The notes: generated by a model not told the origin, from the sequence alone. A stretch of 64,000 nt of DNA from Luzula sylvatica (GCA_946800325.1 OX326956.1:25084356-25148355); one strand, 5' to 3'. Positions 34,530-48,088 are shown, counted from the stretch's first letter. A program made the numbers and translations.

Positions 34530-37500
34530 TGTTATAAATGTCTCCATAATCTCACCATCTAGATTAATCATTTAGATTCATGAATGACTTTTGGGAATAT
34601 GTATGCATTAAATGATGATGCATGTATAATAATTATTATAATGCATCATCTAGAGTTTTCTATGCATGTATGAGTACTCATTCTTAGACTATAAAAGGAG
34701 GGGTTGTGTTCATTTGTAAGTTAAGCCAATTATTAAGAAATCCATTTAGTAAAGAGATTTACTTTTAGTCTTCTTCTTCCTCTCTCTTTTGTCTACATCC
34801 AATATATATTCCATTAGTAGTCTTACTTTACCTTAACAAATTGTTATCAGAGCAAGGTACATTAGTACTTTGTTGCTTTAGTAAAATTGCGCGTTTAAGG
34901 TTGTGTTACTATGAATTCAAATGCGGTTATGTCGACCAAATTTGATATTGAGAAGTATGATGGCACGACAAGTTTTGCGCTTTGGCAAGTACGGATGATG
35001 GCGATTTTGTCGAATCAAGGTGTAAAGGCTGCCCTATTCGAGCGACCGGAAGCGTTGAAGGGCGACGATAAAGACGACGAATGGAATTTGATGGATGATA
35101 GAGCTCTCTCGACGATCCAGTTGTGTTTAAGCAACACGACTCTTCAAGAAATCCTCACAGAGACTACGGCAGCAGGTGCATGGCAGAAGTTAGAGGGAAT
35201 CTATATGAAAAAATCGGTTACAAACCGGTTACGTTTAAAACAACGATTTCACTCTTTGAAGATGGCAGAAGGTACATCTATTAAGTCTCACATTTCAGAT
35301 TATACCGCGCTTCTAAATGATATGGAGAAGATTGGTATTAAGGTGGAGGATGAGGATAAGTCCATGGTGTTGTTGTGTTCGTTGTCTCGGTCGTATAAAG
35401 GATTTAAGGAGACTATGCTTCATAGTAGAGAGTCGCTTACTTTTGATGATATTAAGAGCAATTTGCTGGTGAAGTCTGACATCGACAATGACTTGTCGGT
35501 ATCCGAGAGTAATCATCGAGATGTTGGATTGATTGTCGAGCGAGGAAGACAAAAAGAGAAAACCCAAAATTTAGAACGGAGTCGTTCAAAATCCAAGCAC
35601 AGAAATTTGACATGTAACTATTGCAAGGTGAAGGGACATATTAAGGCCAACTGTTACAAGCTCAAAAATAAACAGAAGGCGGAACAAAAGGGTGTCCAAT
35701 CCGAAGAGGCCAACGTGGCAGAATCTGGTGCAGGTGATGTACTTTTTGTGGCGAACGGGAAGGAGAAATGTGAGAAGAATTGGGTTATGGATACAGGGAC
35801 TTCTCTGCATATGACTCCAAATCGAGACTGGTTTACCACGTACGAGTCGAGCAGTGGAGGGGTCCTCTTGGGCAACGATCATATATGCAAGGTTGATGAA
35901 GTTGGCACGGTGAAGATCAAGATGCATGACGGGATCGTTCGTACTTTGACGGGTGTGAAGCACATTCCAGACCTCAAGAAAAATCTGATCTCTTTAGGTG
36001 CTCTTGAAGATATTGGTTGCAAGTTTCAAAGTGAAGGTGGAGTTCTAAAGGTTTCTAGAGGAACTCTCACATTGATGAAGACGAAACGAGTCGGTACATT
36101 ATATTTTCTCGAAGGTTGCACCGTTTCGGGCTCGGTCTCCGTCGCTAGCCCTCCCTCGGACTCGGACACTACCAAATTGTGGCATATGAGGTTGGGTCAT
36201 ATGAGTGAGCGTGGTATGACAATCTTGAGCAAGAGAGGTCTATTGTGTGGTCAAAGTACCGGCAAACTGGAGTTCTGTGAAGATTGCGTGTTTGGCAAGC
36301 AAAAGAGGCTCGGTTTTAGCACCGCCGTTCATCGCACAAAAGGAACGTTGGACTACATCCACTCAGATTTGTGGGGATGGTTCTCGCTATATGCTCTCTT
36401 TTATCGATGATTTTTCGAGAAAAGTTTGGGTCTATTTCTTGAAGGAAAAGAGCGAAGTGTTTGTGACCTTTAAGCAATGGAAGACTCTTGTGGAGAACCA
36501 AACCGGAAAGAAGATTAAGCGTTTGAGGACCGATAACGGTCTAGAATTTTGCAATAAGAACTTCAATGAATTTTGCAAAAATGAAGGAATTGTTCGTCAT
36601 CGAACAGTTGTTGGTACTCCACAACAAAATGGTGTGGCCGAACGGATGAATCGGACACTACTTGAGAAAGCGAGATGCATGCTTTTCAATGCGAGTTTGG
36701 GCAAGGAGTTCTGGGCAGAAGCGATTAATACTGCTTGCTGGTTGGTCAATCGATCTCCGAATACTTCCATCGAATGCAAGACACCCGAAGAAGTCTGGTC
36801 GAGAAAACCAGCAGATTACTCGGGTCTACGTGTGTTCGGATGTCCCGCATATGCACACAAAAATGATGGAAAGCTCGAACCTAGGGCTAAGAAATGCATT
36901 TTTCTTGGATATGGTTATGGTGTGAAAGGGTACCGTTTATGGTGTACAGATTCGAAGTCTCCTAAACTCATCATTTCGAGGGATGTGACCTTTGATGAAT
37001 TGGTCATGTTACGAGCAAAAGAGCAAACTCCCGAAACGAGTACTAAGGAGGATGAGACGGTCCAGGAGAAGGTGGAGTTCGAAATTCCCGATCAACATGG
37101 TGTAGAAACTCAACCAGATTTGGAGAATGATGATAATCCTCATAGTGACAATGACGAGTCAAGTGAGGAAAGTCAAGAGGAGGAACGACCTTATGCTCTG
37201 GCAAGAGACCGTGTCAGGAGGCAGATTAAACCACCTACGAGATATGGGTATTCAGATTTTGCCTATTGTTTGGCGGTGGCCGAAGAGGTGGAGTTTGGCG
37301 AGCCATCGAGCTATAAGGAGGCAATTGCTTCACGTGAGGCGCCAAAGTGGAACGCTGCCATGGAGGAGGAGATCAAATCTCTTCAGAAGAATGCAACTTG
37401 GGTACTCGTCGAGCCACCTAATGGGAAGAAAGTGGTTGGCTGTAAGTGGGTGTTTAAGAAGAAAGATGACACCGTTGGTATCCGTTACAAGGCGCGTTTA

Positions 37501-39045
37501 GTGGCTAAGGGATATAGTCAAGTTGAAGGCGTGGATTTCAATGAAGTCATCTCACCGGTGGTTAAGCATACTTCTATTCGAGTATTGCTCTCTTTGGTTG
37601 CTATGAAAAATTTGGAGTGAGAGCAGTTGGATGTGAAAACTGCATTTTTGCATGGTGATTTAGATGAGAGTATCTATATGCAACAACCTGACGGTTACGA
37701 GGTAGCTGGAAAGGAGAGTCAAGTGTGTTTATTGAAGAAGTCATTATATGGCTTGAAGCAGTCGCCGAGGCAGTGGTACAAGAAGTTTGACTCTTTCATG
37801 GAGAGTATTGGCTTTTTCCGGTTCAACTACGATAGTTGTGTCTACTTCAAGAAGTTGTCGGATGAGACCTTTATGTATCTACTTCTTTATGTAGATGACA
37901 TGCTAATTGCGGCGTCAAACAAGGAGGAGATTACGAAGGTTAAGGAACAGTTGAGTTCTGAATTTGATATGAAAGATTTGGGTGCTGCCAAGAAGATTTT
38001 CGGAATGGAGATCATTAGGGATAGACCAAATGGAAAGTTATATCTTTCACAGAGGGGTTTCGTTGAGAAAGTTCTAAATCGATTTAACATGAATGATGTA
38101 AAATCGGTTTCTACCCCGCTTGCGACCAAATTCAGACTATCAAGACAATTTTGTCCGAAAACGGAGAAGGAGAAGGACTACATGTCACGAGTACCTTATT
38201 CTAGTGCCGTGGGGAGCATCATGTATTTGATGGTTTGCACTAGACCTGACATTGCTCATGCCGTCAGCGTGGTGAGTCGCTATTTGTCATGTCTTGGAAG
38301 GAAACATTGGGAAGCGGTCAAGTGGATTCTTCGTTATTTGAAAGGCACCGCAGATTCTCATTTATAGTTTGGGAGAAGCGATGATAAGCTGATCGGCTAT
38401 GTGGATTCGGATTTCATGGGTGATCTCGACAAGAGACGATCTTTGACCAGTTATATTTTCACTTTGGGTGGATGTGCCATTAGCTGGAAGGCTACTCTAC
38501 AATCCACCATTGCCTTGCCTAGTACGGAGGCTGAATATATGGCGATCACGGAAGGCGCTAAGGAGGCAATTTGGCTTAAAGGTTTGCTTGGAAAAATCTC
38601 TACATATGGTGGTCCTACTGTTATCTATTGTGATAATCAGAGTGCAATTCATTTGGCGAAGGATCAGATATACCATGAGAGAAGCAAACATATTGATGTT
38701 CGCTATCATTTTATTCGACGAATTAACAACAAGAAAATAGTGGAGATCAAGAAGATTGATACTGCGGACAATCCAGCCGATATGCTCACAAAGCCGTTGC
38801 CAACCGCAAAGTTTAATTATTGCGCGGAGTTAATTTCGGTGTGTCGTTAGTTTTGTTTTTGGGTGAGATTTTGAGTCAAGGTGGAGATTGTTATAAATGC
38901 CTCCATAATCTCATCATCTAGATTAATCATTTAGATTCATGAATGACTTTTGGGAATATGTATGCATTAAATGATGATGCATGTATAATTGTTATTATAA
39001 TGCATCATCTAGAGTTTTCTATGCATGTATGAGTACTCATCCTTA
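34530..39045 (+). mobile_element. Copia (Tnt1/Tork-like) LTR retrotransposon, decayed
   Basis: The 5' LTR (34530-34838, 309 bp, TGTTATAAATG...TTAACA) and the 3' LTR (from 38889) share about 157 bp with roughly five differences, then the 3' copy stops at about 39045. A primer-binding site, TGTTATCAGAGC (34842-34853), differs by one base from the initiator tRNA-Met complement. A purine tract (AAGGTGGAGAT) precedes the 3' LTR. Because the 3' LTR is truncated no target duplication can be read. It landed in the HLB1-like pseudogene flank. Confidence 0.93.
34911..38850 (+). pseudogene. Copia Gag-Pol polyprotein, broken by one frame change and two stops
   Basis: The domain order is Gag, protease, integrase, reverse transcriptase, RNase H, as in Ty1/copia. 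Visible are the Gag zinc knuckle CNYCKVKGHIKANC (near 35613), protease WVMDTGTSLHMTP (near 35780), integrase TDNG and TPQQNGVAERMNRTLLEKAR (near 36520-36680), RT WVFKKKDD, KTAFLHGDLDE and catalytic YVDDM (near 37890), and RNase H STEAEYMA and YCDNQSAIHLAKD. Damage: a small deletion near 36385 shifts the frame just after DLWG, a TGA lies at 37618 before EQLDVKTAF, and a TAG at 38365. Function as a single polyprotein is lost. Confidence 0.93.
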
Positions 39046-39049
39046 TTTG

Positions 39050-40975
39050 TTGTTTTACTAATTTTATATCAACTTTTTTCTTTCATAAACCCCCCAGCAC
39101 AAATCCACTGTGTACAAAAGAGAAAATAATGTCAATACTTTTACTATAATCTCAAATATGACAATGCTTGTTATTTATATAGAACGATTTAAGATTAAGA
39201 ATAAGAATATAAATTTAACTTACCATTTTAAGATTGATTGTGTTGTTATCATAATGGATAAAAATAAGAGCATGGCATTAAATTACTACCAGTTTTCCCC
39301 AACAACTTATTGTGATCTCGTTGACAATTAAAGAAATTCATAATAACTTCATAAAATATTTTGTTTATATAATTACTAACACGACATAAGTATGCTAGTC
39401 TCATACATTTCATGTTCTATTCAATTAGTATAATTAAGTTGATTCACATAAATAATATGCACAAATCACAATATTTGTTCTGAATCTAAAACCATGCAAA
39501 TGCAAGAGTAAGCATACCATCCAAGAGCAAGCCAAACAAACCCTGCAAACTTCTGGGCTAGGACAACAATGGGCCAAGAGATGGTATTTCTTATTTCTTA
39601 TATATACTAAAATATATTTTTCAACTCATATATAATCATATAAACAATGGTACATAGTTAAAACATCAAAAATTAAGAAAAAGAAAAATGTAAAGCCCAC
39701 AGCCCAATTTTTGGAACAGAGAAGAAAAACCAAAAATAGAGAAGAATAAAAAAAATGGAAACAAAATGAATTTTCTTCCTAAAATTAAGGTATTTGATTT
39801 TTTAAAAACTATAATTGTCGTTTTTGAGAATTTAAAAAACGGACGGTGCTATCGCAAGAACTAATATGATTTAATTAAGAACAATTTAAAAAAAATTCCT
39901 AACAAATGACTGTTATACGCATATATATGATGGTTGTTATTTATTATACTCATTTATTAGTGTTATTATTTTCCATCAATCAAACAAATTTTTTTTCTTA
40001 ATATTACGAAGAATCAAATATAATAAATATAAAAACATAGATAAGTCAAATTATTGATATATAAAGTTCTTATTGATGTCAATGATCTTAGATCTTCTTC
40101 CGAACAATAACTATTTAGTCTTCAAATTTGTAAAAAGCGTCGTCATATTATTATTATTATTATTTTCATGATGAGATATGTTATTTTGATATTTCTCAAT
40201 TAATAAACTAATTGATAAATGTAATAAATATTAAACATTATTAATAGCAGCACAATTGTCATTTGGTAAAAAAATTGAAATCATATTTATTTAGTCATGT
40301 TAGCTCTTGCAATGGAGACAAGGTGTTCGATGGTATTTTCATGAGATAAAAAGAACTGAACAAACAAGTAAGATTTTTTCACTCTCTAATACCAAATAAA
40401 AAGGTATTTTACTCAATTATCTGATCATCAAAATATTTATTTTATCGTCATATAACTTGTTTTATTTTATAGTACAAATTGAGATGGCGAATGAAAAACA
40501 CAATCAAATTTTCGTTGTTCAAAATAGCAACGTAACGCAGCTAAAATTTGAATTGGCAAAACCTCTTGCATGTTATGTTATTAAACTATTTGATGTCAAG
40601 AGACAAAATCTCTTCTGATTCCGTCATTCCGACTAAGTTAAAAAAAATTGTGTATTATTTCTATAGATTGTTATGCATCATTTTATATAATGTTTAAGAC
40701 TCTATCGATAGCTTGATTTGGACAACAAAATTACCGTAATATGAACTTAATTTGTGATTGATCAAGTCACCCGACAGAATATATTACTTTTACATGATAA
40801 AAGAAACAAATTACATCAACAAAACTCAATTCATTTATTAAATTCGAGGGCTCCAACAAATTATTCCTTTTACGATCTCAACTACATGACTGCCCTGTTT
40901 AAATCAGATTGAACAAAATTGCACATACTAAAATACCATAGAAATGATCATACCAAAAATCTTTATAATGAGTCT
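39050..40975. other. Duplicate of HLB1 downstream DNA, interrupted by a MITE
   Basis: 39294-39500 matches 17226-17420 (CCAACAACTTATTGTGATCT against CCAACAACTTACTATAATCT). 40855-40950 matches 17445-17515 and 25630-25700. Between them lies MITE family D (39843-40322) and AT-rich sequence. No gene is present. Confidence 0.7.
39843..40322. mobile_element. MITE family D, copy 1
   Basis: GGTGCTATCGCAAGAACTAA at the left is answered by the inverse of TTGCAAGAGCTAACATGACT at the right, with inner blocks CAAATGACTGTTATACGC and ACAATTGTCATTTGG. The same layout occurs at 49675-50127. No clean target duplication could be read. Confidence 0.6.
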
Positions 40976-41249
40976 GTTTCGGTCGGAATACATAACTTAG
41001 AAAGCAAACCAATGATATCAAGAAAAAAACAGCAGGTTTTTCTTTTTCTACCCATGGATGCTCTTACTCGCTTCTCCGCATTTTTTTGAAAGCAAACCAA
41101 TGATAACTTAGAAAGCAAACCAATGAAATAGTAATTCTGAAATTACACATCACGATTTTTTTGAAAAATGAAACGATAAATTTTATAATATTATATTAAT
41201 AAAATATACTTGATTACTAAATATATACAATGAAGGAGTAGTTCTGAAA

Positions 41250-42883
41250 TTTAAATTTACGGCACTTGAGCATTTTTTTTCTCTTGGTTTTTATGTTTAC
41301 ATATAAAAAATTTGTACTTTTGACTTTGTTCAAAAAGGTGAGCACTACTTTTAAGTACAAAGAATGAGAAGGAAACATGAATGAAACTTGAAAGATAAAT
41401 TTATTTACTGGACAAATTTAGATGGGGTGTCTTTTTCATCGTAATTATTCATTATTCATTAGTAAATGATGTCACCAGAATTGATGCTTGGCTACATTTA
41501 TATCATTGATAGAGAGAATTTAACTTCAGTTGTCTATTTTGCTAATTGCGGCCTTGTTTTGTCCCTTGTTAATCAAAATGAATTATTAGTCTAAGCCTCT
41601 ATGGCGTGTGTAAGCAAATATAGGTTGTGTTCTCTGCAATTCTAGTTTTATTGAATGCATTTTATAAATGTGAACAAAAATGAATTTTTCTTGATGTATT
41701 GTATTTTAATAAAATATTTCAATTAGATCAATTTATATGATAGCTCTCTATCCAAAATTATGTTCATATTCGGGAATTAACAACTTGAAAAGAAAAATTA
41801 AGAATCGCCCAACTCGCTCAATGTCCGATAACCAAAAAATTTAGGCAAGTATGTCGGTCATGTTTGTCCGATTTAAATCAGACGAATGCTTCTAAATTGA
41901 CTTATTTTTAATTATTATTTAGACCGAGCTCGATCCGAACTCGAGTTGAGGAGGATACCTATTACCTACACAAGAAATTATATGTCAAATTGGTAACCGA
42001 ATCCGAATTCAAGTGAGTCAAATCCGAACTTAATCAAATGTGTTCGTTGGCCATAATTTGTCTTTTTAAAAGAATTTACAATGTGAACTTTGATATCTTG
42101 AATTTGAGTGAAAAAAAAACAAAAATGACAATTGAGAATTTTACTATTAAAAACAAACACAAAAATATAGTGAAATTTATGGATAGTTAATATTCATAGA
42201 ATGTTTTTTTATTGGACGAAGGGTTTCGAGTTGAGTGATCGGCATCAAAAAATCAACTTTTTTTTTTCAATGCTCTTAAACTTTCACATAATTGTCGTTG
42301 AACTACAAAGTATTAATGTCGTTTTAAAAACAAATCCGAATTCATTTAGACTAAGAATTTTTTTAATTATTTTATGTTGAGAGATAAATTACATTATCAT
42401 ATAATGTAAATAAAATTCAAATGCAAAAAAACAATTTCTTATGTAGTATAGTCAAGAAACAAAATTTAAAAAATTGCAAAGTGTAAAATACACAATTATT
42501 TCAGAGTATCTAGTTCAAGTACTGAGCAAGTTGAGGATAAAATAAGCCGTTATTTTCTATGTGCTATACAATATGTTATGAGTAGTGATAGGATTATATG
42601 AACCAATTATAAATGTATCGCAAATGTATAAGTTTGTATTCGTTTTATGTTTTATGATATATACATGAATAGTTCATGTCACAAATTTAAATATTTGTGA
42701 TACTACTCATTTGTTTATGAGTCCCACAAATACAATATGAAGCGGTGAAAGCAAGTTTCTTTACATTTTCCGTGTTGTATTTAAGGATGTAAAATTTTGT
42801 TATTGGTATTAAATATGTAAATTTGATCCGATAAGTAAGTGAATATTAAACAAACGTACGGTAAAATTAATAAATAAGTACAA

Positions 42884-42890
<7 letters not shown>
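41250..42890. other. AT-rich intergenic DNA with a third HLB1 3'-flank trace
   Basis: 41250-41300 (CACTTGAGCATTTTTTT...GTTTACATATA) matches 16432-16475. The remainder has no convincing exon. Some GAACTCGAGTT and AATCCGAA motifs near 41920-42020 suggest an old hAT-like element. Confidence 0.45.
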
Positions 42891-42927
<37 letters not shown>

Positions 42928-42930
<3 letters not shown>

Positions 42931-43155
42931 GATAACTAAGATACTCAATTAAGTATTATTGGTTTGGTACTTAAGATATTTTAACCATTAGATTTGCTTT
43001 GATATTTGCGTTTTTTAATGCTATATATACTTATTATTAATTATTTTCATATCAGTTTATGATAATCATTAAATGCACAAATCTCAAAGCAAATCTAATG
43101 GTCAAAAAATCTTAAGTACCAAACTCATGATACTTAATTAAGTATCTTAGTCATC

Positions 43156-43158
<3 letters not shown>
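42928..43158. mobile_element. MITE family B, copy 3
   Basis: GAGGATAACTAAGATACTCA at the left pairs with the inverse at the right (GTATCTTAGTCATCTTC). The CTTAAGTACCAAA and GCACAAATCTC motifs match the other two copies. TA microsatellites lie on both sides (42890-42927, 43159-43191). Confidence 0.78.
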
Positions 43159-43205
<47 letters not shown>

Positions 43206-43629
43206 AAATTTCGCGCATGTTCTTGTTTTAATTTTTTTGACACAGAAATTCATAGGATATCTTTGATTTATAAAATATTAGACTATCTCGTAGTTATTAG
43301 ATGTCAAATCAGACGATTATTATTAATTGCCGGAATTCTCACCACCGCACAATTTTATCAAGGGAACTTCCAAAGAACCCTGCTTTTTCTGAATATTTAA
43401 AAAATCCCTACAAATTAACAAAAGAAATATATTTTTTACTTCATAAACTAATATATTATCTGATTCTGCATGATTTTGTTAGTATTTTTTTTGGAGTAAA
43501 GTACTAATATATTATCTATTTGACTATATTTAGATGACGTGATTAAGACATAACATTTTAAATTTGATATTTCAATTTGATGTTAAAATCATAAATTAAG
43601 ATGTTAAATTTATGATTGCCAATAAGTCA

Positions 43630-43880
43630 AGTTCGAACGAACATAACCCAACTTGAGCCAGCTCGGCTGGGCTCGAAATAGAGGTTCGAGTTCGGTTTTT
43701 CATTTCGAACCCGAGTTGAGCCTGGTTCGAGCCAGCTCGGTTCTATTCAAACTCAAGTTGGCTCGACTCGGCTCGAAAAAAATCGGTGTTTTGGGAGGTT
43801 TATATTTAAACTTGTTTGAATTTGTTCGAGCCAGTTTTTTTAGTGATTTTTGAGTCGAGTTCGTACGAACGTCGATTTTC
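43630..43880. repeat. Dense GAGCCAGCTCGG / TCGAGTTCG motif cluster
   Basis: About 250 bp of short related motifs (CGAGCCAGCTCGG, GGTTCGAG, ACTCGGCTCGA) on both strands resemble the subterminal arrays of the hAT elements at 3353 and 9868. No termini were recognised, so it is probably a degraded member of that class. Confidence 0.4.
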
Positions 43881-44734
43881 GAGATTTTTTTTGTCAGTCG
43901 TGGTCAAATCATGCATTAATGAGTTAAATTTAAAGATCGTGTCATCAAGAAATGTGGAGGAGAGTTCTATGGTGTATACATCCTTACTGTTTTAAATGTA
44001 GGGAGAGTGCAATTTCGATTAATCAATGAAAATTTGGAAAAAATAGGTTTATTAATTTTTGAAATTCTAATTTGAGGAGTAAGCGAGTAACCTAAAAGTA
44101 AATGGTTGGTTTTCCAAACAATTATTTATAATTTAAAGTTTATGCCCATCAATATTTATGAAGAAAAAAATCTGATGAATTAATGTGTGATAGTGGCAAG
44201 GCCAAAGAGTACAAAACAGTTTGCTTTTTGGAGAAAACAACCTTGCCACCAATTTGGTCCGTGAATGTGATTGGGCATGATTGCATGATATACTTTGCAC
44301 TTTCATTTTTGTTTTTGTCAATTATTCATCACAACCAATTAGACCTTACATTTCTAAACTCATTTTGTCAAAAATAATAATTCAATTTTTTTTCAATTTA
44401 ATATCTAAAGAATATATTAGGATAATCTATCTTTGCACATATTTTGTTTTTCAAAATCAAATATATTGAGAAAATAATTATGAAATATGAAGTGATGCAA
44501 GACAACAATAAATATGGGTTATCTTTCCAAGGCCACAATCCCCAATTTGAAGCATGGGACCAACTCATTGCTTATGAGCCACACTCCCCACATGAACAAT
44601 TCAAGGTTAATTATTGCAAATCCAGGTGATTCCAATCATCCAATCATATCACTAATCACACTCATCCCGTTCCACTACACCTCAGGATCATTACAACATT
44701 AACATGTAACTTCACCCCTCACCTCCTTCCATCT

Positions 44735-44743
44735 CTATATAAT
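44735..44743 (+). promoter_or_regulatory. TATA-like box just upstream of the S40-like gene
   Basis: CTATATAAT follows a C/T-rich stretch. It is only about 15-23 bp before the first ATG (44758), nearer than a TATA box should be to a start codon. It could drive a transcript that uses the next in-frame ATG at codon 15. Confidence 0.45.
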
Positions 44744-44757
44744 CATCCAATTGTATA

Positions 44758-45330
44758 ATGAAGTCCCCAAAAGGATCAAATTGGGTTTCCTTGCCATTAA
44801 TGGGAGAAGAGAACTCATCACCGGTATGCATCCTCCGCCATATTAACCATCAAAATCACGGTCAAGGATCCTCCGACTTAGAATTAGACGAGATCGACGT
44901 GTTTTACAAAGATTCTTCTTATAATTCCCCCAATCACAGTCACGGGAATCATAAGTATAATTACCGATTCACCGAACAAAGATTCGGCATTTCATCTCTA
45001 TTCTCCGATCCTGAGGACCCACCACACGTGACGTCACCTCAGCAAGTTCCGTGTTATAAGTCTAGCATGGAAAGAAGCGAGCTTCATCAATCCGCGCCCA
45101 TAGCTGTGCCTGCGTGGCGCGGTGGAATGGAATTTGATAATTGGGAAAAAGAAGAGGATCGTGGGTTTGACGAGGAAGGAGAAATGGTGCCGCCTCACTT
45201 AATGGTGGCGAGATCGCAGGCGACGAACGGCTTCTCGGTGCTAGAAGGCATGGGGCGAACCCTCAAAGGCAGAGATTTACGCCGTGTTCGTAATGCTGTG
45301 TGGCAAAAAACTGGATTTCTCGATCTTTGA
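44758..45330 (+). CDS. S40 / DUF584 senescence-regulator-like protein
   Basis: A single exon encodes 190 residues. The C-terminal part carries the S40 family signature: SAPIAVPAW near residue 115, an acidic stretch, EMVPPHLMVARSQ near 146, then VLEGMGRTLKGRDLRRVRNA and WQKTGFLDL at the end. The N-terminal half is variable and polar (His/Asn/Ser-rich), as usual for the family. S40 proteins are small, often nuclear, and are linked to leaf senescence and stress; their biochemistry is not established. The first ATG is used here. A second in-frame ATG at codon 15 (MGEENSSP) is possible because a TATA-like box sits very near the first. No introns, as typical. Confidence 0.9.
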   Translation: MKSPKGSNWVSLPLMGEENSSPVCILRHINHQNHGQGSSDLELDEIDVFYKDSSYNSPNHSHGNHKYNYRFTEQRFGISSLFSDPEDPPHVTSPQQVPCYKSSMERSELHQSAPIAVPAWRGGMEFDNWEKEEDRGFDEEGEMVPPHLMVARSQATNGFSVLEGMGRTLKGRDLRRVRNAVWQKTGFLDL

Positions 45331-45774
45331 AAATGGAGTTACTTGATTAATTGGAATTTTATTATTAGTAGATAGTATCTTAGGTAATTTATTGTTAGAT
45401 AATATTATTAGATAATAAGATTATTTATTCGGTTATTTAGTCGAACTCTGATGTAAATTTCTAAAAATTGGGAAATTAAAGGGTTTTCTGTTTTGATAAA
45501 TAATAGCCAATTGAAATATATTTTTTGGATAGTAATCAATTAATACAAACATTATTTTTCTTTGGTCCCTCATAATTTTCATTTTATTGATTTTATTTAA
45601 GCATTTGATGGGTATTAAGTTTGATGTTGATAAGTGATAATGTGGAGCTCGGTTTAATTTCAAAAATAAATTATTAAATAATTTCCGTTTTTTCACTAAA
45701 TTAAGCATGTTCAGATTCAAATCCATTCCATTCCAATTAATTTGGGTTGGTTTGATTCAAATAAATCAAGCAAC

Positions 45775-45824
<50 letters not shown>

Positions 45825-45826
<2 letters not shown>

Positions 45827-46065
45827 GAATTCTATCGTACACCATTTCAAAAGGGTATTTTGGGCATTTAGAAGGGTGTATCATAAATTTTATTTTTTAT
45901 AGATATTTTTTCTTTTATGAATAATTCAAAATTCCTATTTAGCATATCATTTATTAATAAATACACTTGAAAAATTATTTTAAATACTCATTAATTGATA
46001 ATTACTCAAAATACCCTTGAAAATGGGTGTATGATAAGCAAAAATGGTGTATGAGAGAACTCCCC
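45825..46065. mobile_element. MITE family C, copy 2
   Basis: GGGAATTCTATCGTACACCA at the left pairs with the inverse GGGGAGTTCTCTCATACACC at the right. Inner AAAGGGTATTTTGGGC pairs with a degenerate inverse. It is flanked by TA microsatellites on both sides (45778-45824, 46066-46078). A related copy is at 9320-9542. Confidence 0.75.
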
Positions 46066-46337
46066 ATATATATATATCAAGTGATTAAATGCATAACACC
46101 ATAAATCATATGTCATGCGTTCAATTTCTAGTGACATCGAGGACAAATAGTCATCTACATTTAATTAAAAAAACTACGATGCATGTTGTGAAAACATTCA
46201 ATACAAAAATACTAAATATAATATCAATAGAATAACTAATGAATTTTAGTAAAATAAAATAATAGATGAAGAATATGATGATATTATTTTTATTATTGAG
46301 TATTTTATGGGGTACTTCCAAAAAATATATTATAGAA

Positions 46338-46369
46338 CTGGTAGATTACCCGCGCTTCGCGGCGGGTTT
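46338..46369 (-). mobile_element. Possible Helitron-like 3' terminus
   Basis: On the minus strand a GC-rich hairpin (arms CCCGC and GCGGG) is followed by a short spacer and CCAGT. This resembles the Helitron end at 4852-4881, but the terminal CTAG reads CCAG, so the end is mutated or the match is chance. Confidence 0.35.
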
Positions 46370-48088
46370 GTTTTATTTGTTTTGTCATACACATAATATT
46401 TAGTTGTCGTTCTTTTAGAATAAACATAACATTTCGTGAAAATAAAAATCATATTGATTAAAAAAATTCGATGATGAAAAAATTATTATACTATTTTTGA
46501 ATCTGACACAATGCGAAATATTTAGTTACTACTCTGATATGACATACAAAATAAATAAATGATACTATAAAAAAATAAATAACATGCTTGAATATAAATA
46601 AAAAACAAAACCATGCGATATTTTTAAATTCACAAAAAATAAGAATAATAATATTTTAAAAGTTCAAGAATTTATTTTGTGTCAGGTAATTTTTTATCTT
46701 TCATGTTTATTATTGAAAAATAATATTTTATAAGTTGAAAAGGTTATTTGTGTTTGGTAAATTAATATCTTTCATTTTTATTATAAAAGATTAACATAAA
46801 AAAATCGAGTTAAAATACAAATATAACATACTTAGTAGTATGTACATTTTTTTGAAATTATAGTTTTAAAAATTCTAATAATTAGACTTACAAGTCACTA
46901 ATGTAATTTACTTAGTATATATTGTATTTTTTTTTTTTTACATAATTGTTTTCATAACTTTAACCTAGAGAAAAAATATTGGATATATGATAATATGGAA
47001 CTCAAAATAAAGATAAAATTCAAGTGAATATATTTTATAATTTTTTAAAATTATATTTAAAAAAATATTAATAATATTTGATGTATGTTTTATAATATTA
47101 TATAGTAATTAATTAGTGTTAGTTATTTAAATTCTTCACAATCCATTTGTATTCACATTTGATGATGTAACATAATGTGAAATTGTTCAAAATTAAATAA
47201 AATCGGTCCAATATGAACATAACGAATAATATTTTGACAAATCATCAATGTAAGGTGATGTGGTCTTCTAAAATTGCTCAAAATTATGGAAAAAATAATA
47301 AACATATAAATGTCTATAAATAAAACATAATCAATGATTAATCCATGATTCATATTTTGTCACATATCATAATTTAATAAGGGGTTGGTAAATTGTACAT
47401 ATCACCAATTGAGAAGTGCATTTTGGTATATAATAGCACGGGGCCTTCAAAAATCATCGTAGAATGTCGATATTGTTGGAGGGTGCCCAGGCTTACGCCA
47501 GTCGAGAAATGATTTCTTGCGGTGCTCATTATTTTTTGGAGGAGTTGCCAGTCTTAATTTTTATATAATTTATTATTGAGTTTTTTAAACGTACGTTTAA
47601 AATTATAATATATATATATTGCGGCGCAATATATGGTTTTAATCTATAATTTCTTTAGTTGTGTGATATAAATTTTTGAATAATAATATAATTTTAATTT
47701 ATATCTGAATCAGTAATTCATTAATTTGATAAAAAAAAAAATCCGTGAATACTTACTATTGACTATGGAGATAAGTTTTCAAATAGGATTTACATAATTA
47801 GAGAGCTTAATATATTATGTAGAATGGCTGAACCAAGGAGAATAGGGAGTACATGTATTTCTAGCTAACCCACCATACTGTCTCGATTCATTGTACTAAA
47901 TAAATAGTATTTTTTTGAAGTTTTTTCTTTCTGATTTGTCTTATTTGAAGCATCCATCCTTTCAATAATTGAGAGTACGAGTTGCTTAGATCATACAAAA
48001 GTTTTTTATTATTACAATATTGTTGCAATTGGCCAATTTGCATTTTGCATTTAAAGGGGCCAAATGCAGTCATTCATTTGGAGTATAC

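Noticed and set aside
35313..35963. Antisense frames within the copia polyprotein
   Set aside because: They overlap the recognised Gag-Pol frame and have no domain of their own.
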